From Watersipora subatra (Eukaryota > Bryozoa > Gymnolaemata > Cheilostomatida > Watersiporidae), in the NCBI RefSeq assembly GCF_963576615.1, contig NC_088712.1:14204541-14268540 (forward strand): a DNA stretch of 64,000 bases, written 5' to 3'. Numbering within the stretch: position 1 is the stretch's first letter; each line of letters starts with the position of its first letter. Below the pieces are notes generated by a model that was given only the letters and a program-made list of their open reading frames with translations, was not told the DNA's origin and did no database searches. The position numbers and the translations under genes are program-made. This document shows, one piece after another, positions 1 to 12,614 of the stretch.

Positions 1-314
1 TTAACCGCAATCAAGTTTTGTCGAATTTAATCTTGAAACATCCTGGCAGCCAGATCACCTCAAACATCAAAAACATTCTCAAATGATAGAAAAATACCGA
101 TACATGTATTATTTAATAAAATCTATTAAAATATTGTGCAAGTTCGTCTTTAAAATGAGTCATGTCACGATGTAGGGGGGGGGGTCACCTCCAACGATCT
201 TCCTCTTGGTATAGGGTTTATTGGAACCAGAGCTAGTTCCTTTTTCAAATTATTTTGGAACAACTACTGTACTATGGAACTGAATTTTTATGTTTACTAG
301 TACGCTGGCAGTCC

Positions 315-530
315 CATGCTGCCATGAGAGATCATCATGTGTAATAACTATGTGCATAATTATTCTAAGGTGATGGAGTTGTGCAGTTGGTAGTGCACTG
401 ATCTGGAAATACATGTATCTGGGTTTGATTCTTTTGTGGTGCAATCTTTTTCTCAAATGCTCTTAAGGTGGCCTCAGATGATTGGACAAACACAACTCTT
501 ATTATAGGAAAGGCTAGCTGATTGGCCTTT
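315..530 (+). repeat. tRNA-derived SINE copy
   Basis: Order of parts: the head GAGAGATCATCATGTG, then TATGTGCATAATTATTC, a box-A-like stretch, a degenerate box B (GGGTTTGATTC), a TCTTTTTCTCAAATGCTC core, and an ACACAACTCTTATTATAG tail. The same order recurs at about 40055, 54135 and 57958, and on the other strand at about 49680. Confidence 0.6.
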
Positions 531-1066
531 GCATAGAAAAGCTAAATTGGCTAAAGTTTCTATATTCAATGAGTTTGAATAGTTTAATTCTACTAAAGTA
601 AAAGCTAATATTATAACTTTAGCCAACATTAAGACAAAATATTGCGTCATACTCTCTAAGCGCTCTAGCTGAAGTGTCAGTATTTTAACCATTTGGTGTT
701 ACAGATTGACAGGTGTAATAAGTATGGTGTGCTATTCCATTGTGTAGCAATGTAGTTGCTTTTCTTAATAAATAGACCTCTGCTTACAAACCTAGAGTAT
801 ACCAGTTCAAATCCAGCGTCAAGCAGATTTTTGTTCCTGGTGCGGTATCGCTATTATTGGACACACTTTGGACTACTAACAGACAAACTTTGAGTTTTAT
901 AAATATAGAATGGTAATTTGTGCTGTTATCCCCAGCAGTTTACTCCCCAGCAGTGATGCGGACCAATCTTGTATTTAAAATTAAAAACTAGCCAGACCCA
1001 TTTTTGTTTCAAGAACTTTCTCACATTTTTGTTTATCTTGTTTTATTTTATCAGTATAAACAATTA

Positions 1067-1172
1067 CAATAACAGTTAATAATGCAATAGCAATAACAGT
1101 TAATAATGCAACAGCAATAACAGTTAATAATGCAATAGCAATAACAGTTAATAATGCAATAGCAATAACAGT
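1067..1172. repeat. 24-bp tandem repeat, about 4.4 units
   Basis: The unit CAATAACAGTTAATAATGCA plus ATAG is nearly perfect; one unit has ACAG at its end. Confidence 0.85.
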
Positions 1173-1278
1173 TTCTATTTAAACTACTCAAGGTTAAATA
1201 AATCTTTGAAAGTGATTTTCGCTAATGCTAGTTTTTTCATAGTTTATACTAATAAATCCTATACTAATAAATCCTACT

Positions 1279-1337
1279 TGTGTGTGTGTGCGTGCGTGCG
1301 CGTTTGCGTGCGTGCGTGCGTGTGTGCGCGTGTGTGT
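1279..1337. repeat. Alternating purine-pyrimidine TG/CG tract
   Basis: About 59 bases of GT and GC dinucleotides, the pattern that favours Z-DNA. It sits some 330 bases before the candidate scramblase start exon. No direct evidence of function. Confidence 0.75.
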
Positions 1338-1666
1338 CTGATGCTGACTGAAAAGTACATAAATAAAAATAAAGATGTAAAACCATAAAAATCATATTAG
1401 TTGGTAAAATGTGATTAAGATATGATATACACTTAGATCTAAGACAATGTTTGCATAGGTTCACTCTAAATTTTATTGTAGTCAGACGTTCTGAGGGTAG
1501 ATTTGTCAAAACTAAGATTGGTGTGGCTTCTGATGTTATTAGCCTTAAGCTTTTACTGGCTAGGCAGCAGTCATATAATTGTTGAACAGACTGCAAATCT
1601 GAAACGCCACTAAGTTTCATAGCTGATTTTACTACCTTTTGTAATAACTTCTTAGTCATTGGGGAT

Positions 1667-1690
1667 ATGGGAGAAGACAACTACCAGATG
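1667..1690 (+). CDS. Candidate first coding exon of scramblase (8 codons)
   Basis: ATG plus seven codons (MGEDNYQM) run straight into a consensus donor, GTAAGT. An acceptor-like TTCTTAG lies 11 bases before the ATG. The exon ends in phase 0, as the exon at 8714 requires. Several scramblases begin with a short hydrophilic peptide of this kind. The link is inference: nothing in the 7 kb between confirms it, and further exons could lie there. Confidence 0.35.
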
Positions 1691-4600
1691 GTAAGTCAGA
1701 ACACTTTCGATAAAAGATTTATAGCATGTTGTTATGAGACTAGCGTTGATACACAGTTTATGCCGCAGATATGCCGCAGTTTATTAGTAATATGTTGTCT
1801 TTTGAGAGCTTTGGATTCACACTTTTCATTACTGGCTTTAAAGTTTAGTTTCTGGTTCAGAACAGTGCCAGTGCTGAACTAAGTGCTGAAGAGGGTGCCG
1901 ATAGGTGCCTAACAGTGCCGAGATAGGTGAATTCTGACACCTGCTCAATAGCCGAGTTGTTTATGACTAGATTGTGTATCTATTGTGTATGTCTGTCTGT
2001 TAGTCTGCGCAACTGCTATGCTTATTTGCATTTTCCGGCTAATTTCGGCCAAACTTTACATGCATGTACAGTTTCTGTCATGCCTTTCACAAGGTCATCA
2101 GAAATATTTGGTTTCAAAGCCCTATCAAGTTTTTGAGAGGCAGCTCTTAAACATTCTCGCTGCCGGCTGTCTAATATAATTTTTAAAAAATTGAAAAAAG
2201 TTAAAAAACTGCATCGCAATAAAATGTATTGTTTGACCAAAACCAAAATTTTGCACATTTGATAAAATTTTTGTACCATTTTAAAATGATTAAAAACTAA
2301 GATCTTTTTAAGGGTATAAATGGTAAAATTCTGTAAAACTGACTTCCTTTACTACATCGCAAAACAACAAAATTGATTTAAGAATTAGAAACAATGTGCA
2401 CTGATAAAGGCTTGAAGACCCATCTTGGAGCTAAACATACACTTTAGCCATAAAGTATATACATGAGGTATATACTTGTGTATGAGATATAAATGAGATA
2501 TATATATAAATTATGTAGTATATGTAGTTTACACTGTAACACTGTAAAGTAAAGTACTCAATAATCGAGTCAATCATTACTACTATTAGTTTCAGGCAAT
2601 CGCGTTGCAATGTTTTAAATAAGTTTCATATAAATTATATATTATTATATATATATACATTATATAATACACAATTGCTTTTATTTGTGTTTTTGTCCAC
2701 TCTATACGGGATGGCTGAGCTGCACATCCTTCAATGACCAAATCTCAAACATTTAGGAATTGCATCACAAAAGGAATGTTCTTTATTGCTGAGTAGATAA
2801 GGCATCTGACCATATATCAAAAGATTAGAGGTATAAGTCCCAACAAGGTCAAATTACATTCTTTTGTCTTTTGTTTCTCATTTTTTATAGAATTTTTTGT
2901 CGCAATTCACACACTGTTGCTTAAGCAAATCTCTATTGTACAATTTCCTTGTCTCTATACAAACACATATTCAGGTGATAAAAGTTTCTTTATATAATAT
3001 GAACTTACACAGAAGTTTAGTTGATTTTATCAGAAAGTACGTTTCTATCATTTGCGATTGTTTTAATTTTTGAGATGATCTGATTACCAGGAGGTTTCAA
3101 GATTAAAGGTTGACTTGAAACAAAATTTACATTACAGTTATTTGATATCAAAAGATTCACCATGTCTTACTCTGTTGTGTTTTAGGTGCAAAATATGTGG
3201 AATGTGACTACAAGCTCTTAAAAGCTAAGAATGAACAGGTAATCGCAGCCACACGAGACCGCCGTAGTTTGGATTCTCTTTCCAAAACGGCTCAAATGTG
3301 ACGTAGTTGTGGACGATGGTTTCTGTTTACACTTTCATGCAACCTTATTCGTCGAGATATTTTCACAAATATACTTCACGCATTCAATAAAACCATATCT
3401 ATTGTTCTTATGCGTCTATTTTATTGTCATTGAAATGCTGTCACTCATAGTAATGATATCTTATAACTTACCGTAAAATTTATTTAATTTTTTAACCTTA
3501 CCTCGAAGGAGTACATATCATTGTCTGATAATCATGACGAGCCTGTTGGTCACCTGTGATAATAGAAAAGTGCCGCAAAAATTATTTGCGAAGTATTGGG
3601 TGACATGATCAGATTATGACTTGACGATTACATCAAGCTGAAACAAAACTGTAAAGTGGCGAGCATTTATATTTGATACGGGGTATTCGGTACTTTCAAA
3701 CATTTTATACATTCAAACCTTTCAAGCTATATAATAATATACATACCATATTGTAACAGCTCAAGTCGAAAATTAGCTATTATATTACAAATTTATAAAA
3801 AAATAAAAGGAATTTGAAAAGGTTCATCTAGAAGTGACTTCGTTACACAGCATTGGCATCAGTTTGGTAGGCACAGACGCGTCTCAAACAGTACAGAAAG
3901 GACTGATACAGAAATGGTTAAAAAAAATAAGAATAAGGATTACATCAGATGATAATCCCAAATGCTTTGAGATAATCTTAAATGCAAAAAATGTTACTGA
4001 CCTTGTAAATGGATCTCCACACCACTCTCTTTGTGTTAGCTTGTGCTCCACCACTTAGTTTTATTGCTTTTTAAAGCAAAATAAATTACATGCATTTTCT
4101 TTCTTGCAACATTATTAAAGCACATCAATTATATCAGTACTTTTATTACATATTTCAGTACTTCAGAGTCTTGGCTTTCGAATGAGCCTTTATTCAATAC
4201 ACGAAGAATAATATAACTATAAAAAACAGGGCGACAAAAGTATGTTCTGCAATAAAAAAACACTTGGTTGTGGTTCCCACAATGTGATGTCATAATTAGC
4301 ATTTAGCCTTAAGTCCTCGATTCCTTTCGCTGCCATTGAGGCTGCGCTTTTCTGTGACAATCTGTGCTCTTAAACCCGGAGAATGCTAATAATAAACTAG
4401 GATTCTATACAATCAACAATGCCCGAGGATCGTGCTAACGTCCGACCAGTACAAACACATGTTCTGGGTTAACAGATTTCGGGTGATGGTTAGAGTTTGC
4501 TTTGTTCATACTTAGTTGTAGTAGTATTATTATGTGAAAAATTTGTATCGCTTTCCATGTTGCTTTCTAAATATGATTATGCTTCAATAAATATACTGTC

Positions 4601-7600
4601 ATTGACAAAGGTAATGAAATCACATCAATTAAATTGTGACCTGCAGTGGCGTGGCCCTAGGACTATATGTAAACTGCACTCTCGGTATTTCAATGCTTGA
4701 AATAAATTAGCCTCAGTCGTGCCCCTCAACATCACAATAAAAGAGAGGGCTAGTGCATAATATCATCGTAAAAATATAGTATGGGGCTTGGAATCTGAGC
4801 TATTTATCATAGAAATAATCTGTAGATGAAAAACTAATGACACTGATTCCTTTGTCATCTTCATTGGTTCTTTGGAGTTGTCTTACCTTTGCCTGCTACC
4901 AGCGTCATTATTGTAGTTGATAAATATGAGCGGTAAGCGATAAAAATAAGCGGTAAGAGCACACAACATCGAATATGAAAATTTTGATGTCATAATTTGT
5001 GAGCCTATACCATTGAACGTTTTTTGTGGTAGAACTCTGGGGAAATCCTATAAACACCAACCAATGTCTGTCTCACCATGTCAAACAATGGCTCATTTGA
5101 AAGCCAAGATATTGAAGAACCAGAATAAGCTGAAACAGTACTTATGTAATTGATGTGCTTTAAAATGTAAATTAATACTCAGTGTAGCTCATATGAGAAA
5201 ACTGGCACACAAAACGTACAACTTTAAACTGTTAATGGTTGACTTGCAACAAACTCTTAAAAGCTCAAAAACAAAACGCCGCCGTAGATTGGAATCTCTT
5301 AATTTATCTGACATATTCATTACAGTTTGGTTATCATCCTGTCAAGTGATGTTCTCACGTGAATTGAAAGGCCAATAAAAGTTCAATACAAAAATTTATT
5401 GTAGCACTAGTTTATGACAAACACTTCGGGTTTTACCGAAGACCCCGTATCAAATATAGATTCTCGCTACTTTACAGTTTTGTTTCGGCATTATTCAATC
5501 GTCAAGTCGTAATCTGATCACGTGACCCAATACTTAGCAAATAATTTTTGCAGCACTTTTCGGTTATCACAGGTGACCAACAGGCTCGTCATGATTATCA
5601 GACAATGATATGTACTCCTTTGAGCTAAGGTTAAAAAGTTTAACGATTTTTTATGGTAAGTTATCAGATATCACTGCTAAAATTGACAGCATTACAATGA
5701 CGATAAAACAGACGCGTAAGAACAATAGAAATGGTTTTATTGAATGCATGAAATATATTTGTGAAAATATTTCGACGAATGAGGTTGCATGAAAGTGTAA
5801 ACAGAAACCATCCTGTAACAACTACGTCCCATTTGAGACGTTTTGGAACGCGAATCCAAACTACGGCGGTCTCGTGTGGGTGCAATTAACTGTTAGTTTT
5901 TTAGCTTTTAAAAGTTTGTAATCACATTCCCATACATTTTGCACCTACAACGCAACAAAGTAAGACATGGTGAATCTTATGATACCAAATAACTGTAATG
6001 TGAATTTTGTTTCAAGTCAACCTTTAAAAGTTGACTTGCAACAAAATTCATATTACAGTTATTTGGTATCAAAAGATTCACCATGTCTTACTCTGCTGTG
6101 TTGCAGGTGCAAAATATGTGGAAATGTGATTACAAGCTCTTAAAAGCTCAAAAACGAAAAGTTAATTGCTGCCATCACGAAACTGCCGTAGATTACACAG
6201 AAAAGGTAAGAAAGTAAGAAAAAAACAGGGTTTAGAATAAAATGGTGCGTGAAAAATAGTACAAACAGCCTAAAACATCAAGAGATAATAAGAGAACAAA
6301 ATTGGTACAAAAAATGTGAGTCAATCTACATGCCTTTATTTTCCAATACAAACAAAGGAAAAAAATATTAACTCACAAAATAGGGCGCGATCATGACCGA
6401 AAGGTCTCACACAGCACTAAGCAAGATAGTAGTAATAAACAGCCGTCACAAGCTGTTCCCTGACATGGTACGGTTAACTACCATTGTAGACAATAATGTT
6501 TTAACATGAGTTATTCCTAAATAAAGAGGTTGATAAGAAAGTTTTGAAATAAACTCAAGGCATTTCAAACTGTAATTATTAACAAATCCTAACGGATTAA
6601 CAATTGTATCTTTGTTTTCTTTTATTATAATTTATTATTATTTGTTATTAGTATTTAATTATTGTTATAACTTTTAAGGTCGTTAGACCTAATGCATAAA
6701 CCTCATTCACAAAGCCCATGCACAGACTTCTATATGCATCATTAAAAACTGTAGCTTGAGATCTTTATAAATAGTTATTACTTGCAAACCTTTTGGTGAA
6801 TGCTAAAAAGATACTGTATTCATAATTGGCTGTGTTAGCCGACTTTTCTAAAACCTCCAGATGGAGAATTACTAGGTTTATCAGTGTGCATTAATGATCA
6901 TGCATTGATAATTTTTCTCAAACACCCTTAATACTATTGAGGCAAGTTATTCTAGTCATGTACCATTGTTGAATTGATGGAATGTTTGGAGTCCGGGACT
7001 TTGCATCAGCCAAGTTATTTGGTGAGAAGGGTCTCTTGAATCGTGAGTTCATATTGGATTACTAACTACCAGAGACTAACTACTCCCAGCATGCAACCAG
7101 GTAATCACTATGTTTCCATGATCTGCATGTTGAAAAAGATTGAGCCAACCTGCAAGAGATCCGCATCACGGAAATGGCAAAAAATGAGCAAGTTAGGCGA
7201 GTTTTACCAATCGAAAATCTTTATTGAAAGTTTCATGCATGCGCATGATGGAAACGGTACTTGCAAATAATACGCATTAAAATACCGCTCGCGCTATTCC
7301 ATTCTAAACATTTTTACACTTCAGTAGTTTTTATTTTGATTTTAGCAGTTCCAATGCAATGGCTAATATTTAAATGTTGCTAAGCGTAGCTAGTTATTGA
7401 CCTGTAGGGTCAATAACTAGCTACGCAGTCTGATCTTACCAAGCCTAGCTAAATGGTTAAATTTGCATCGTGGGAATGTCCATAGAAACACTTAATTGCA
7501 TAGTAACTCCACTTACCCACAACTCCAAATGTGCATCATGTGTGTCATGGAAACCTAGTGGCTAACACACAGCTGCCCTGCAAACATACAAAACATAAAA

Positions 7601-10600
7601 TGAGGACTTCTAGAGATAGAGGAACTATTTATTAGAATTGCTATGACTAGTTTGCTAGTAGACTTGGTGTTATAATTACTATAAGGTTGGGTAGATGAAC
7701 TCCTCAAATTTGTGGCAAAAGCACCAGCAGAATTCACAAGCTACTGGCAGGAAATATAGGCTATCCTTGCAGTCAGTCGAGTCGACTAAAACTGTTTATG
7801 GATGTGGCTCATTTATGATAGCAGATCTCTAATCAACTCGATTACAAACAGTCATTTGCCATGAGTTTGTATTTTCTAATTACAATGTATCTGCCTCAGT
7901 GTTAACTTCACCATTACGCTTACCTTTTCATCCATAAAACTTCATGCAAATTTTAAAATGATTGAAGCGATTTCTGGCTTTGGCTTATGGCTTTGCCGAC
8001 CATATTTATTCTACAGATGGGAATAAATCAAGATATGCTAAGGATTATATCCTGACAGCGTCTGCCAATATATACATTTGTTTATCATGTAGTTGCTATC
8101 CCGGTGCATCTATGATCTATCCCAGTGTTTCACAAATGAAGTTTTTTGCTTTAAAAAGATGTCCAATTCAGCCTCCTGATTCGAATGGTTGATGGTTTAG
8201 TCGCTGTTGGCCTAACCCATGCACAAATGGTGGTACCAGATTACATAAATTACTGGTTGCAAGTTGATATAACCTGACCTCTGACCTGACTCGGATCACA
8301 GTAAATAAATTGACAAACTTTCCTCAAGAAACTTTCCAAAGCATGTTGAAACTCTTTTTAGTTATTTAGCCAAATATCTGTTTAAATTTTAATTTGAATG
8401 TTAGAAATATCTAAGTTGAAGTGATCATGATTTCAGGTTTTTTGTACCTGTATGCTTGATGTAATCCCAAATTTACTACTTAAAGGTGTTGACCAGTTTT
8501 CTTTTTGCATTACTCATATCAGAGCCATAGAATTGGTGTTTACTCAATTTAAAATTATTATACATATTTATTCAATATTTTAGGAGGAGCAGTTTATTTA
8601 TAAAGTATTTAAGTTGTATGCAAAATTATTTAAGTTATGTGTCATACAATAAAAAGTTATTGCATTTATGTAACTAACAATATTCCTCATGTTCATACCA
8701 ATTGCTTTAACAGCACGGTACTATTCTTGATGCTGGTTTAGGTCACCCAACAATTCCATGGATGCCACAAGCGCAAGCTGTGCCAAACTGCCCTCCTGGT
8801 GAGTTTCTGTTCAGTTCTTCATCACTCCAAGTTAAGTATTTTGTGTAGTTTCATTAAAGAAACTGTAATTAATAAATACTCTGCATTAGATAAAGCTAAT
8901 AAGTGACAATTAACAATTAATATTTTGTTCTGGAATTTATAAATAAGCTCAACAATATATTGTTGAGCTTATTTATTTATTTTTATTTATTTATTTATAG
9001 ATAAACTTGCGAAATGCAATTGAAAGAAAAACAACCGATCATAAAACAATTATAATAAAATTAATAATAACAAAAATAATAGTTCTTTATCTCTTTAGCC
9101 AGTTGCTGGTACTTACTGCTCTTTTCTGGCTAAAGAGATAAGAGATTCTTAATAAGAAACTGTGGAAGACGTCGGTTAAAGTGCTGCTAGTTGTGATAGG
9201 AACCCTGGAGACGTCAGTTAATGTGCTACTAGTTGTGATAGGAACCCTGGAGACGTCGGTTAAAGTGCTGCTAGTTGTGATAGGAACCCTGGAGACGTCA
9301 GTTAATGTGCTACTAGTTGTGATAGGAACACTGGGGACGTCGGTTAAAGTGCTACTAGTTGTGATAGGAACACTGGGGACGTCGGTTAAAGTGCTGCTAG
9401 TTGTGATAGGAACCCTGGAGACGTCAGTTAATGTGCTACTAGTTGTGATAGGAACCCTGGAGACGTCGGTTAAAGTGCTGCTAGTTGTGATAGGAACCCT
9501 GGAGATGTCGATTAATGTGCTACTAGTTGTGATAGGAACACTGGGGACGTCAGTTAAAGTGCTGCTAGTTGTGATAGGAACACTGGGGACGTCGGTTAAT
9601 GTGCTACTAGTTGTGATAGGAACACTGGAGACGTCAGTTAAAGTGCTGCTAGTTGTGATAGGAACACTGGAGACGTCAGTTAATGTGCTACTAGTTGTGA
9701 TAGGAACACTGGGGACGTCAGTTAAAGTGCTGCTAGTTGTGATAGGAACACTGGAGACGTCAGTTAATGTGCTACTAGTTGTGATAGGAACCCTGGAGAC
9801 GTCAGTTAATGTGCTACTAGTTGTGATAGGAACACTGGAGACGTCGGTTAAAGTGCTGCTAGTTGTGATAGGAACCCTGGAGACGTCAGTTAATGTGCTA
9901 CTAGTTGTGATAGGAACACTGGGGACGTCAGTTAATGTGCTACTAGTTGTGATAGGAACCCTGGAGACGTCAGTTAATGTGCTACTAGTTGTGATAGGAA
10001 CACTGGAGACGTCAGTTAATGTGCTACTAGTTGTGATAGGAACACTGGGGACGTCAGTTAAAGTGCTGCTAGTTGTGATAGGAACACTGGGGACGTCAGT
10101 TAATGTGCTACTAGTTGTGATAGGAACACTGGGGACGTCAGTTAATGTGCTGCTAGTTGTGATAGGAACACTGGAGACGTCAGTTAATGTGCTACTAGTT
10201 GTGATAGGAACACTGGGGACGTCAGTTAATGTGCTACTAGTTGTGATAGGAACACTGGAGACGTCAGTTAATGTGCTACTAGTTGTGATAGGAACACTGG
10301 GGACATTAGCAAATTTAAAGATGCGTTCACATCAGCCAATTTTCAAACTGAGTTGTTGTGGCGAATCTCTGAACGACCTTTCGTTTACACCAGGATGAGT
10401 TTGGACCAAGAGTAGGCGGTTATGTTATTTTTAGTTGCTGGGTAAAATAACTTAGGCTGATATATTTTTAGTGAGCCAAGATTTACATTTTGTTGAATGT
10501 TTCCTTTGATGTTTTTCGTGGACTTTTTTTAGCAAGTTTACTGATTATTTTGTAAGGTTCAGCTCATCACTTATAATGAATACCTATAGGGAGGACGATC

Positions 10601-12582
10601 ATTTACTAAGTCAATCCGCTTTAACTATTATAGCAGCGGCATAATAATTAAAACAAGTGCTTCAATTATTAATAGCACCCTTCATCGGAGCTATTAATAA
10701 AATTATTAGTTGCGAGTGAAGCTATGACAAAGAATGTGCATTATGAAAACAAATTTGGTGTTCAGTTTAAATAAATATGCATGACTTGCTATGAAAGTGA
10801 TTTCATTGACTATTCACATTGAAAATCAGCCTCTGATCGTTCACAGCCAGATAAAATTTCTCTCTGGACAAAATCAATCCCGAGCTTATTTTTTCTTGTC
10901 ACAAGATACGATTCTTGGTCAGTGGGAAAATCAGCCAAATAATTGACATGAAATCAAATGGTGTGAGTGCGGATTAAGAGAGAAATTAGGGAAGTTGCAC
11001 ATGACAATGAAGGAGATATACAGTTTCTGCTCTGTTGTGATCTGCAAGATTACTATGGAAAGTACTAGATATCTGAGAAAAAAGACCTTACAGGACACCA
11101 GTTTACTAGCAGACAAAAAGATGAAGACAATCAATGATAAGCCTAACATATCGAGTTATTGATTGGATTGGATGACTCTAATAAAAGTTGATCTAAAATA
11201 CCCACTGGTACAACAGACAATCCTGTTAATATGGCTAACATCCTTAGGAAGGGTCTTAGTCCATCCTAGCCTAGTGGAACTGAGTTGATGACAGAAAACA
11301 ACCCCAGCTTGAGCCGTGATAAAACCTATAATAGTAGTAATAATGATCAAAGTTGACTACTGGAAATCTCATTACCGCTATCAATATATGGGCTGTGTCC
11401 AGATATGGAGCAGGGATTATTCAGTGGACGAAGCCTGAGTTACAGCAACTGGACAGAAGGACGTAGAAACTGATTACAATGCATAAAGGTCTTCATCCAA
11501 GATCTGTTGTAGATAGAGTATATGTTGAAAGGGACCAAGGAGGAAGAGGATTAATGAGTGTAGAGGAAACTGTGAATTACGAAAGTCACAGTCTGAAAGA
11601 GTACACAGAAAGCAGCTCATTCGAATTTATAAGAACAGGGGGAAAGATCATAAATACCAACAATGAAGATGGAAGACAAGAGTATAGAAACCATCAGAAA
11701 ACTGAACGAAAGCAAAACGGGCATGATAAGCCAATGAACGGACAACATCTAAGACAGACAGAGAATCAAGCAGCAAAAGAGACATGGCAATGGATGAAGA
11801 GGGGATGTCTCAAACGAGAGACTGAAAGCCTGATCATTGCTGCCCAGGATCAAGCATTAAGAACCAACTATAGGAAGGCCAAGATAGAAAAGTCAACAAA
11901 CGGTCCGAAATGCAGATTGCACAAGCAGAAAGATGAAACAGTGTCCTACATAGTCAGCAAATGCAGTAAGATCGCACAGACAAAATATAAAGGGTGGCAT
12001 GACAAAGTGGCAAGTGCAGTGCACTGGAGCATATGCAAGAAAGATGATTTGCCCCACACAGAAAAATGGTACGACCACCGTGCAGAAGCTGTATTGGAGA
12101 ATGAGAAAGTGAAGCTGCTATAAGACTTCAATGTGTAGACAGACAAAGTTATTGAAGCTAGAAGACCAGAACTGATGCTAATAAACAAAGAAACCAAACA
12201 GTGTCAGGTCATAGACATAGCAATACCTGGAGACACAAGTGTAGTACAGAAGGAAGATGAGAAGATTGGTAAATACAAAGAGCTTGGGTTCGAGATAAAC
12301 AGACTGTGGAAGGTGAAGACTAAAGTGATACCAATAGTAATTGGTGCACTCGGAACAATCTCAATGAGGCATATAGCATACTTGGCGGAGGTGGGAGTGA
12401 ACATGTCTTTTGAGACTATACAAAAGATAGCCATCTTAGGAACAGCTCACATATTGAAGAAGGTCCTCTCTTAGTGGAATTGAGGAAGATGTTGGGTCTT
12501 TTGGTTTTTTATTAAGAGCCGGACTCAACACAGACTAAAACCAGTCACCTACCACCACATGACTGGGCAGAAAAACTTTTAC

Positions 12583-12614
<32 letters not shown>

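Larger units (their letters stand above)
1..1655. other. Upstream of scramblase: repeats only
   Basis: It contains a G10 run (175-184), a SINE copy (about 315-530), a 24-bp tandem repeat (1067-1172) and an alternating TG/CG stretch (1279-1337). I see no coding exon or promoter. Confidence 0.5.
1691..8713. other. Scramblase intron (or 5' region) with DNA-element copies
   Basis: It holds diverged copies of a long-terminal-inverted-repeat element in both orientations (3105-6194), SINE-like tRNA remnants (about 2770-2880), and a 43-base hairpin at 7384. Short open frames here carry no recognisable protein. Proline-rich N-terminal scramblase exons were looked for and not found. Confidence 0.5.

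Noticed and set aside
9181..10398. 405-codon open frame with a 14-residue hydrophobic repeat
   Set aside because: It is a 42-bp minisatellite whose unit is a multiple of three, lies in an intron and has no ATG at its start.
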